A model generated the notes under the pieces. The model had not been told where the DNA came from and searched no databases. It worked only from the letters and a program-made list of their open reading frames with translations. Shown here in pieces: positions 54,659 to 61,857 of a DNA stretch of 64,000 nt; position 1 is the stretch's first letter; every line of letters starts with the position of its first letter. The position numbers and the translations under genes are program-made. Source of the DNA: Fulvivirga sp. GTDB lineage: Bacteria; Bacteroidota; Bacteroidia; Cytophagales; Cyclobacteriaceae. Where the stretch lies: the NCBI GenBank assembly GCA_028280565.1, contig JANQLQ010000330.1, positions 140,450-204,449 on the forward strand. Reading direction: 5' to 3'.

Positions 54659-55339
54659 GTGAGTGAAAGTAAAACATATGTCAACGAATCTGTTTTAGAC
54701 AGATTGGATACTCTTATTTCTGAAGGAGAAAGGCTTTGGAAAGAATTCAAATCCAATGAAGATGGAATAATAATGGACATAGTCGCTTTCACAAGATGGT
54801 CAACAAGCTGCCTTAATATTTTGGATAAACTCTCCGTTTCTACAAACCGATTTGTCAAACAATTTGAAGTGTGGGTAGTAGGCGGCCCAGGTAAAAAAAT
54901 GAACATCGGAGCAGCTTTAGGAATTCTTAAATCTGCCAAAGACGAATATTCTCTTGGATTGGCAATTGACTACCATCTTTCAGTTTCTGCCACTGTTTTT
55001 AGCGGGTTACTTGATGAAGCTGATTATTTGATTCACAAAAAATATTTAAGAGCTTCAGCCGTGTTAATTGGTGCTGCACTTGAAGAAGGGTTAAAAACCA
55101 GAGCTAGATCTGAATCAATTGAAATTGGGCAAAAGGACTCTTTAAATCCAGTAATTCAAAAACTTAGGATGTCTGATAGAGGTACTCTAACAGATTTTGA
55201 AGCAAAGGAATTGGAAGCGATTGCAAAAATGAGAAATGATGCTGCTCATGGTGGAGAGTTTGACTATTCTAAAAAACAGGTTCAGGAAGTTCTTAAAAAA
55301 GTAGAAGAGACTTTGAATAGGTTATTAGGAGCGAGATAA
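54659..55339 (+). CDS. Cassette gene: HEPN-like protein
   Basis: 226 aa, mostly helical, GTG start. Near residue 192 it has MRNDAAHGGEFDYSKKQV, the R-x4-H motif of HEPN domains, many of which are RNases in defence and toxin-antitoxin systems; HLSVSATVFSGLLDEADYLI and ASAVLIGAALEEGLK fit the DUF4145-like arrangement. No nucleotidyltransferase antitoxin is adjacent; the next genes are xre-symE module 2. Confidence 0.6.
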   Translation: MSESKTYVNESVLDRLDTLISEGERLWKEFKSNEDGIIMDIVAFTRWSTSCLNILDKLSVSTNRFVKQFEVWVVGGPGKKMNIGAALGILKSAKDEYSLGLAIDYHLSVSATVFSGLLDEADYLIHKKYLRASAVLIGAALEEGLKTRARSESIEIGQKDSLNPVIQKLRMSDRGTLTDFEAKELEAIAKMRNDAAHGGEFDYSKKQVQEVLKKVEETLNRLLGAR

Positions 55340-55345
55340 CAATGG

Positions 55346-55555
55346 TTAACCTTTAGAAGCAACAAATAACTCCCTAACCTCAATATCCAAAACCTTAGCA
55401 ATCTCATAAAAAGTCTCGATTGACGGTTGCATATCATTAGTACACCAACGAGAAACTGTGGATTTGTCCTTATCCAATTGCTCTGCTAACCACTTGGCGG
55501 ACTTCTCTTTTTCAGCAAGAACTATTTTGATTCGATTGTACCGTTGTTTTGACAT
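55346..55555 (-). CDS. Xre-family regulator, xre-symE module 2
   Basis: 69 aa (MSKQRYNRIKIVLAEKEKSA then WLAEQLDKDKSTVSRWCTND), nearly identical to the protein at 57977 and different from that of module 1. Divergent from the broken symE at 55702. Confidence 0.82.
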   Translation of the reverse strand: MSKQRYNRIKIVLAEKEKSAKWLAEQLDKDKSTVSRWCTNDMQPSIETFYEIAKVLDIEVRELFVASKG

Positions 55556-55565
55556 TTAGTCAACT

Positions 55566-55662
55566 AAGTTTCGTTTCGGGCAAATATAATCTATTCAAAA
55601 TCAACTCTATTTTTAAAAAAATCTTATATATTCGCTTATAAGTTTTCGTAATACGAAACTTT
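55566..55662. promoter_or_regulatory. Putative operators of xre-symE module 2
   Basis: AAGTTTCGTTTCG near the xre start and AGTTTTCGTAATACGAAACT, an imperfect palindrome, nearer symE. The same pair with small changes is in module 3 (58196-58213, 58274-58295). Probable binding sites of the module's Xre protein. Confidence 0.5.
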
Positions 55663-55701
55663 AATTGATGTATTTGAAAATAAATGAGTGAATACAAAAA
55701 G

Positions 55702-55894
55702 ATGAAAAAAAATTAAGATCCAACCTAAACACCGGAAAAGAGCTTGGGATGAAATAGTAGTTCCTGAAATCAAAATGGAGGGAAAATGGCTGAAAGATTC
55801 AGGTTTTGAACAAGGCAAATATGTCTCTGTGAATGTGCAACCGAACAAACTAACAATTACCCTGGACGAAGAAAAAGCCGATAACATATGCTAA
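55702..55894 (+). pseudogene. symE: SymE-like toxin, module 2, out of frame by poly-A
   Basis: ATG is followed by eight A's, giving a stop at the fifth codon. The intact paralogue at 58335 has seven A's and stays in frame. The rest of the frame (IQPKHRKRAWDEIVVPEIKM ... WLKDSGFEQGKYVSVNVQP) is undamaged, so one extra A is the only lesion. Phase variation, slippage or sequencing error would explain it. Confidence 0.75.
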
Positions 55895-55995
55895 GCTCAA
55901 TAGGCTAACTGAGCTACTTGCAAATGGTAGTGCTAGACAATACTTTTATGGATATTTGAATGGCTAAGCCTACAGAGCTTAGCTTGACGTTATGT
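55879..55995 (+). repeat. attC-like site, alpha variant (117 bp)
   Basis: Left box CGATAAC, right box GTTATGT; arms ATGCTAAGCTCAATAGGC and GCCTACAGAGCTTAGC. The interior (ACTGAGCTACTTGCAAATGG) is shared with the alpha type while the arms differ. Confidence 0.78.
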
Positions 55996-56008
55996 GGAAC
56001 TAGCAACC

Positions 56009-56776
56009 ATGAAAGAAAAGATTGAAGAATTAATAAAGGAAGGAAGAACTTATACCTTTTCAAACAATAGCTATTACCATCAATCTCTTGGAGATACATT
56101 TAGCAAAGCATCAGAGGATTTCATTGGTTATATCGCAGAGGTAGAAGACTTTATCAAATCCAACTACGGAGAAAAAAGCGTCCCTTTTGAACTTTTTCTA
56201 ACAGTAAACAAAGGCAAGTTTACTGGAAATTACAAAGACGACTTTGAACGACATCATACTAAAATCATTGCGGCATTAAAATCTTGCCTTAGAATTAAGC
56301 CCAAGAATGCAAAAAATGAATCAAATAAGATTGAACATTTAAACAATCTGTTTGATAAATTTCATAATGTTGTTAAACAACTACGAAGTAGATATAATAA
56401 CCGCCCTACAATTGATGTTGAAGACGAATACGATATTCAAGACCTTTTACACGGGCTATTGAGACTATATTTCGAGGATGTTAGAGCTGAGGAGTGGACT
56501 CCCAGTTATGCAGGAGGCTCTTCTAGAATGGACTTTCTCCTTAAAAAAGAACAAATTGTCATAGAGGTTAAAAAGACCAGAAAAGGACTTGTAGACAAAG
56601 ATTTAGGAAAACAATTGATTGAAGATAAAGCTAAGTACTCAGCACATCCTGATTGCAAGAAACTCATCTGTTTCACTTATGATCCTGACGGAAGGATAAT
56701 AAATCCAAAGGGCATTGAAAACGATCTAAATAGTGTTGAGGAGGATTTTGAAGTAAGCATTATAATCAAACCTTAG
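56009..56776 (+). CDS. Cassette gene: PD-(D/E)XK nuclease-like protein
   Basis: Start at ATG 56009 (MKEKIEELIKEG); the GTG at 55994 lies on the attC right box. About 255 aa. The C-terminal half has IQDLLHGLLRLYFEDVRAEEW, then SSRMDFLLKKEQIVIEVKKTRKG: Asp in RMDFLL and E-V-K form the catalytic core, followed by ADPD-like FTYDPDGRIINPKG. Similar domains occur in restriction-like and RloF-type proteins. No methyltransferase is adjacent, so a stand-alone defence nuclease is suggested, not shown. Confidence 0.7.
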   Translation: MKEKIEELIKEGRTYTFSNNSYYHQSLGDTFSKASEDFIGYIAEVEDFIKSNYGEKSVPFELFLTVNKGKFTGNYKDDFERHHTKIIAALKSCLRIKPKNAKNESNKIEHLNNLFDKFHNVVKQLRSRYNNRPTIDVEDEYDIQDLLHGLLRLYFEDVRAEEWTPSYAGGSSRMDFLLKKEQIVIEVKKTRKGLVDKDLGKQLIEDKAKYSAHPDCKKLICFTYDPDGRIINPKGIENDLNSVEEDFEVSIIIKP

Positions 56777-56784
56777 AGAAATCC

Positions 56785-56901
56785 ACATAACAGACACTAT
56801 CATCCATAAGCTTACTGAGCTATTTGCAAAGGCTGGTGTGATCAGATACTTTTATGGAAATTTGAAAAGTCCAGCTTACGGATGGTAGTTGGACGTTATC
56901 A
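56785..56901 (+). repeat. attC-like site, alpha type (117 bp)
   Basis: Left box ACATAAC, right box GTTATCA; arms CACTATCATCCATAAGC and GCTTACGGATGGTAGT. Confidence 0.83.
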
Positions 56902-56927
56902 GCAAAGGCCAAACTCAATAAAACAAA

Positions 56928-57602
56928 ATGGGATTAGACTGGAAACCGATGAATAGACCTCATAGCGGATATGAGGGTGAATACAGACGACTTTTTAAGC
57001 TTCTAACTGGTGAGGAGAAACAGAGTTTGAGCTTCATCGATAAGTTGAAAGGCAAAAAAGAACTTAGTCGAGATGAACTTCTTGATCAATTTCTATCCAT
57101 ATCATCAACCGCATACAAGACACTCAATGCACCTCAAGTTGGGTCCGATCCGAAAGCCACAAAATGGGCGGAATCTCAATTTGAAAATCGAGAAGACAAG
57201 TCGTTAACTCTTGACGAATTTATGCAACAAATGCAGGGGTATTATGTCTTAGATTTAGTACCTGAAAGTGATGGCATGCCTGTATACATAGCCATGCATG
57301 ATGAGGCACATGTTTTTCGAGCTCAATTCCTTAATGATTGCGAAAAGATTCTAGGCCCAGAGCTTTTTGGAATGGCATATGAATCCAAATTGGCTGAAGA
57401 GACACTCGATTATTCAAATAAGTTGATGGCATTGGCTGAACAGTATGCAAAAGAGCACAATTGCTCAGAACTCAAGCATGAGCGAAAACCACCTGAAACA
57501 GAAGAAGACGCACCAGAAAGTAAAGCTCATATACTATTCTCAGCTGCGAAATGGTTAAAATTTTGGAGCAGCCAAGGGCATGGAATGGAAGCGGATTTTT
57601 AA
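56928..57602 (+). CDS. Cassette gene: unknown soluble protein
   Basis: 224 aa, acidic, with no membrane segment and no motif I can name. Aromatic and acidic clusters (YYVLDLVPESDGMPVYIAMH) and a C-terminal tract (KPPETEEDAPESKAH) are the visible features. It overlaps the next gene by one base, so the two are translationally coupled. Confidence 0.55.
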   Translation: MGLDWKPMNRPHSGYEGEYRRLFKLLTGEEKQSLSFIDKLKGKKELSRDELLDQFLSISSTAYKTLNAPQVGSDPKATKWAESQFENREDKSLTLDEFMQQMQGYYVLDLVPESDGMPVYIAMHDEAHVFRAQFLNDCEKILGPELFGMAYESKLAEETLDYSNKLMALAEQYAKEHNCSELKHERKPPETEEDAPESKAHILFSAAKWLKFWSSQGHGMEADF

Positions 57603-57964
57603 TGGACAAACTGAACTCTAATAAAATAGACTATATATTCAACTACTTCGGAGATCTAATGACTGAAGAAGAAGCTCAAGCATGGCGTCATTATTCTTCC
57701 AACTATAAATTGACTCATGGTAGTGAGAAGGAGCCAAATGAGGCAATGAAACAAATGTATTTAAAGAAGGGTTGGATTTCGACAAACCCTGATGTTCTTC
57801 AACTTTTGGATTCAGGAATTGATATTTTTAAGAAAAATATTGTGATTCGAATTCTAAAAGAATCTTCTGATAAAGTACAATTTAACAATTGTCCTAAATG
57901 TAAGGAATTGGCAAGAACTCCAAATGCAAAACAGTGTAGGCATTGTGGCCATGATTGGCATTAA
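57602..57964 (+). CDS. Cassette gene: unknown protein with C-terminal zinc ribbon
   Basis: The start is ATG 57602, sharing a base with the preceding stop; the frame open from 57551 would overlap more. 120 aa. The C-terminus CPKC then CRHCGHDWH is a four-cysteine zinc ribbon with terminal histidines. Function unknown. Shares a cassette with 56928 and xre-symE module 3. Confidence 0.6.
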   Translation: MDKLNSNKIDYIFNYFGDLMTEEEAQAWRHYSSNYKLTHGSEKEPNEAMKQMYLKKGWISTNPDVLQLLDSGIDIFKKNIVIRILKESSDKVQFNNCPKCKELARTPNAKQCRHCGHDWH

Positions 57965-57976
57965 TTATTCGACTAC

Positions 57977-58189
57977 CTAAGAATCTTTGGTTGCAACAAA
58001 CAACTCTCTTACCTCAATATCCAGCACCTTAGCAATTTCATAGAACGTCTCAATTGAAGGTTGCATATCATTAGTACACCAACGGGAAACAGTGGACTTA
58101 TCCTTATCCAATTGTTCCGCTAACCACTTGGCGGACTTCTCTTTTTCAGCAAGAACTATTTTTATTCTATTATACCGTTGTTTTGACAT
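57977..58189 (-). CDS. Xre-family regulator, xre-symE module 3
   Basis: 70 aa, differing from the module 2 protein only in the last few residues (ATKDS for ASKG). Single HTH domain (WLAEQLDKDKSTVSRWCTND). Divergent from the intact symE at 58335, with the same operator-like sequences between. Confidence 0.82.
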   Translation of the reverse strand: MSKQRYNRIKIVLAEKEKSAKWLAEQLDKDKSTVSRWCTNDMQPSIETFYEIAKVLDIEVRELFVATKDS

Positions 58190-58334
58190 TCAGTCAACTA
58201 AGTTTCGTTTCATGCAAAAATAATTTATTCAAAATCAACCTAATTCTCAAAAAGTTTCACATATTCGCTTATAAGTTTTCATAAAATGAAACTTTAATAG
58301 ATATAATCGAAAACAATTGAGTTAACATAAAAAG

Positions 58335-58523
58335 ATGAAAAAAATTAAAATCCAACCCAAACATCGGAAAAGAGCTTGGGACGAAATACTAGTTCCGGAA
58401 ATCAAAATGGAAGGTAAATGGCTAAAAGAGTCAGGCTTTGAATATGGCAAATATGTCTCTGTGAATGTGCAACCGAACAAACTAACAATTACCCTGGACG
58501 GAGAAAAAGCCGATAACAATTGA
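58335..58523 (+). CDS. symE: SymE-like toxin, module 3 (intact)
   Basis: 62 aa. ATG plus seven A's in frame: KKIKIQPKHRKRAWDEILVP then EIKMEGKWLKESGFEYGKYV. The last codons (ADNN) lie in the attC left box. Nearly identical to the broken copy at 55702, so this is the in-frame reference. Confidence 0.8.
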   Translation: MKKIKIQPKHRKRAWDEILVPEIKMEGKWLKESGFEYGKYVSVNVQPNKLTITLDGEKADNN

Positions 58524-58628
58524 TATAGCACATGCCTCTAAGTGGTTACTTGAAACTGTTTTGCAAATCCGATATTTTAGTAGATATTAAAAAAGTCTGG
58601 AGGCACGTGCCATATCTGGACGTTGTAG
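58511..58628 (+). repeat. attC-like site (118 bp)
   Basis: Left box CGATAAC, right box GTTGTAG; arms GATATAGCACATGCCTC and GGAGGCACGTGCCATATC. The left end is the same as at 55879, but the arms are of another type. Confidence 0.8.
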
Positions 58629-58639
58629 TGCATAACCTG

Positions 58640-59476
58640 ATGATTGAAAGAAAGCTTGAAAAGATGAACGAAAAAGATGTAGCCGAACTAATTGTCAATT
58701 ACCTGTCTGAAAACCTGTTTAAAGTAATTGGACTTACTATAACATCACTGGGCACCGTTATTACAGGGACGTGGTTTATCTGTAAAAATTGGTATAAAAG
58801 AGAAATAAATCACTTGAAATCATCAAAGGAGTCAGAATGCAAAATACTGAATGAACGGATAAATTTTTTAGGTCAAAAACTAAATGACAATAATACTTAT
58901 GCCCAAGGTATATTGGAAGTGGCAAATGAGCAGATGAGAACGAGTAAACAGGAACTTAATTACCTGCCTGCTAGCGAAACAATCAAGAAATACGAAAACG
59001 AGATTACTGAAATGAAGTCTCAGTATGATGAAGAGATTTCTATATTAAAGAAAGAAAAACAAAGCTTGAATGAGAGGTTAAATTCATTAAAAACCAGCAA
59101 GTCTCAGATGTTAGATACGCTTAACATAGTCATAGAATATAACAACTCATTTGAGCAAAATAAATTGGATACAGTCTTCTTCAAAGATTATCTCATTAAC
59201 TTATCTAAGAACAAAGATGACAACAAATTCTATGAGAGATTCTCTAAATTTTCAACCATTTTATGCAGCTATCAACTATACAACTTCAACACAGAGAGGA
59301 AAACCAAAATTGACTTTGATAAGCTAATTATTCAGAATAACATCAAGAATCTGCAGTATACAGTTAAGATAATTACTCCATTCATCAAGAAAGAAAATTC
59401 TACCCTTGATAAATTTATCAAGTACTATAAAGAAAAGAATAAGGATATATCAGAGGAAGACGGAAATGAAGAATAG
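58640..59476 (+). CDS. Cassette gene: membrane-anchored coiled-coil protein
   Basis: Start at ATG 58640 or 58664; the longer frame from 58532 runs through the attC and is not used. About 278 aa. One membrane helix (IGLTITSLGTVITGTWFIC), then long coiled coil (LKSSKESECKILNERINFL to SLNERLNSLKTSKSQML), then a helical C-terminus. No family recognised. Confidence 0.6.
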   Translation: MIERKLEKMNEKDVAELIVNYLSENLFKVIGLTITSLGTVITGTWFICKNWYKREINHLKSSKESECKILNERINFLGQKLNDNNTYAQGILEVANEQMRTSKQELNYLPASETIKKYENEITEMKSQYDEEISILKKEKQSLNERLNSLKTSKSQMLDTLNIVIEYNNSFEQNKLDTVFFKDYLINLSKNKDDNKFYERFSKFSTILCSYQLYNFNTERKTKIDFDKLIIQNNIKNLQYTVKIITPFIKKENSTLDKFIKYYKEKNKDISEEDGNEE

Positions 59477-59494
59477 TTAAATAACTAAAACGCA

Positions 59495-59611
59495 CTACAA
59501 CAGACACTAAAATGAATATGCGAACTAAGCACTTTGAAATGTCAATTCGGATAAGAAGCTACAATGCTTCTAGCCACTGGGATGCATACTCATTTTAGTT
59601 GGACGTTGTGA
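59495..59611 (+). repeat. attC-like site, beta type (117 bp)
   Basis: Left box CTACAAC, right box GTTGTGA; arms CACTAAAATGAATATGCG and GATGCATACTCATTTTAG. Confidence 0.82.
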
Positions 59612-59623
59612 GGAATAGACTAC

Positions 59624-60415
59624 ATGAGAAACCCGACTAGAAGAAACAGAAATATAGGAACAGAAAAACAAGGGCATGGGCAGAATAATGAACTCACAAT
59701 CCCATACCCTGTAGCAGTTTCCAAGAGTTTCTTTGAACGATTGGAGAAGTATGAGAAGGTCTTCAGAATCGTAAATGGGAACAGGTTTGAATTTGTAATT
59801 GAAGAAACAAGGTCAACATCTGAACATGCCTGTACGGTAGATGATATTTGTGAGATTATCAGACATATTCCACCTCCTGATTATGATGATTTAAACCTGA
59901 TAATTCTTAGACAACCAAAAAGGAAGGAAGAAACTCTATCTCCGGTTTGGGGAAGACTTATCTATTCGTACGAATTTGAAGGGAACTACAGAGCTGCAAT
60001 TATTCTTGAAGCGGTCAACTACGAACGAAAGTTTAAATGGTCAAAAAGCCTTGAACCAGAACAGCAAAAAGAACTGGAAAGGCTAAAGTCAGACGGACAC
60101 AAAATTCTGGATGATAAAAGGTATTTCATAGCAGAATACAAATTAGATAACGTCAGAAATACACAACTCTATCGAACGCTTCCCCACGAATTTGGCCACT
60201 ACGTCCATTACCTGTAAGAAGTTGAACGCCCTGCGAAGGAGGAAGAGCAATACGAAGAATGGGAACTCAGAAATGACAATTACTTTAAAATTTCTACTTC
60301 TGATAAGGAGAAGTTCGCTCATAAATATGCTGACGAACTAATTAATGCTCTGAAGGAAAGTAGAGCTATTCCATTTGAGCGAAAAGAAACTCCTCACAAC
60401 AAGCGCTATGAATGA
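59624..60415 (+). pseudogene. Cassette gene: putative zinc metallopeptidase with in-frame TAA
   Basis: The frame reads to a TAA at 60215, right after RTLPHEFGHYVHYL (HExxH-type HEFGH, near residue 188), and then stays open for 65 more codons (EVERPAKEEEQYEEWELRN ... DKEKFAHKYADELINAL) to 60415. The late FAHKYADEL could supply the third ligand. A single nonsense change in a 263-codon gene is the simplest reading. Cargo role unknown. Confidence 0.6.
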
Positions 60416-60555
60416 ATGGGGTTTCATCGGTCAGAAAAGTTTCGTGAGGATTGGAAAGTCCACCACAAGTAATAAATTTGAAATAAGGCGTGGCTTTGAG
60501 GAGCTGGAAAGGTTAGTGCTTTCTAATTCCCACTCATCATAGCTGGACGTTGTGT
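60394..60555 (+). repeat. attC-like site, gamma type (162 bp)
   Basis: Left box TCACAAC, right box GTTGTGT; arms GCGCTATGAATGAATGGGG and CCCACTCATCATAGC. Confidence 0.82.
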
Positions 60556-60576
60556 ATCATAAAGTAAACTCAAAAA

Positions 60577-61158
60577 ATGGCTTGGACAGAAAATGAAATA
60601 CTGCTTAATCAAAGACCTACAATGCAAAGTCGAGAACTCTTTCAAGCCGTATGTGATGAACTTGCCAAATACTATGTTAAGAAAGGGTTTAAGTACACAA
60701 GGTCAAAACCTGCTATAACTTATCAAGACAAAGAAATTAAGTTACAAATTGGTTTCAGTTCTAGCCGTTCGAACATTTCTGGAAGTCATGTTGTACTCGA
60801 GATATTACCGAACATTTATACGATTAACCCAGAGAAGAGAATATTGAAACAAATCTTTGGTGAAATTTTGGAATTCGAACCTTCTTCAGAGAATGATACA
60901 GCAGTTGAAGAAAATCACAACTGCAACATTTGGAATATTGATGAACATAAATTTAAGAAGATTTTGGAGTTCATAAATGAAAGTATATTGCCGATGATTG
61001 ATATGGTGAAAGGCGAAGATGGTATCATAAAATTCTTAGAAGATAAACCAAAATATATCTATCCATCTCTTAAAGGAGAAAATGTAAACTCTGATTTTGT
61101 CCCATTTTGCAATCTTAAATTTCCAGACTTAAATATTGAACAACTATTATCAAAATAA
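60577..61158 (+). CDS. Cassette gene: DUF4304-like protein
   Basis: 193 aa. The N-terminal SRELFQAVCDELAKYYVKKGFKYTRSKP resembles the opening of DUF4304-type small immunity-like proteins; the rest (LQIGFSSSRSNISGSHVVLE) fits that fold loosely. The match is tentative. Complete cassette. Confidence 0.5.
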   Translation: MAWTENEILLNQRPTMQSRELFQAVCDELAKYYVKKGFKYTRSKPAITYQDKEIKLQIGFSSSRSNISGSHVVLEILPNIYTINPEKRILKQIFGEILEFEPSSENDTAVEENHNCNIWNIDEHKFKKILEFINESILPMIDMVKGEDGIIKFLEDKPKYIYPSLKGENVNSDFVPFCNLKFPDLNIEQLLSK

Positions 61159-61163
61159 CGAGC

Positions 61164-61326
61164 ACACAACAAATGCCATAAATGAATGGGGGTTTATTCG
61201 GTCAGGATAGTTTCGTGGGGATTGTAAAGGCCGCCAGAAGTGATTTATTTGAAATAAAGTGTGGCTATATGTGAGAGGAAGGGTTGGTGCTTTCTAATCC
61301 CCACTCATCATAGCTAGGCGGTAGCT
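61164..61326 (+). repeat. attC-like site, gamma type, altered right box
   Basis: Left box ACACAAC; arms TGCCATAAATGAATGGGGG and CCCCACTCATCATAGC. The right box reads GGTAGCT, so the invariant GTT of the crossover has become GGT. Probably impaired for recombination. Confidence 0.75.
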
Positions 61327-61340
61327 GCAAGTAGAATTGA

Positions 61341-61787
61341 ATGATAGCACTTAAAATTTCGGAAGACCAATTCTCATGTCTCATAGAGGACGCCATTTTC
61401 TACATGGACAATTCTTTTTCAAAGATTAGTGGAGATTCGACAAATGGGTTTGTTGTTGATTCACCAGAAAATATCGAAAAGATCATAAAAAATGGATGGG
61501 GAGAATTATATCTATCTCTAGAAGACAGTGACGAAGAGTTCATTGTTTTAGCGGGTGAAACAAGTTGGGGTGGAACTGGATTTGTTGCTTTAAGAACTAA
61601 GAAGACAAATTCAATTAAATGGTTAATTCATTTATCAACCATGAATAATCCGATTGATGTTAAACTTGAAAATGAAATTGTTCGAGTGACAACTGATCTT
61701 AATTATCCATTAGGACTTGATTTTGTAATTCCAATTGATCGACCTGAAAACTTTCACATAGAAAAAACAGCAGCTAACAAAACCTAA
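61341..61787 (+). CDS. Cassette gene: unknown soluble protein
   Basis: 148 aa, acidic. LIEDAIFYMDNSFSKISGDS, EEFIVLAGETSWGGTGFVAL and IKWLIHLSTMNNPIDVKLEN suggest a compact alpha/beta protein of the size of toxin-immunity proteins, but I recognise no family. The last residues (AANKT) are encoded by the attC left end. Confidence 0.55.
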   Translation: MIALKISEDQFSCLIEDAIFYMDNSFSKISGDSTNGFVVDSPENIEKIIKNGWGELYLSLEDSDEEFIVLAGETSWGGTGFVALRTKKTNSIKWLIHLSTMNNPIDVKLENEIVRVTTDLNYPLGLDFVIPIDRPENFHIEKTAANKT

Positions 61788-61823
61788 ACTGCATTGAAAC
61801 GCAGTTTAGCCAATCCGTTAGCC
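61772..61823 (+). repeat. Short attC-like site (52 bp)
   Basis: Left box AGCTAAC, right box GTTAGCC; arms CCTAAACTGC and GCAGTTTAG around a tight loop. The shortest site in the array, a size close to classical attC minimum. Confidence 0.8.
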
Positions 61824-61857
61824 GCAACCCCTAGAACTTAAAATATTCTCCTGAATC

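Noticed and set aside
58532..58639. 5' extension of the coiled-coil cassette gene
   Set aside because: The sequence is the attC palindrome; the ATG codons after the right box give normal starts.
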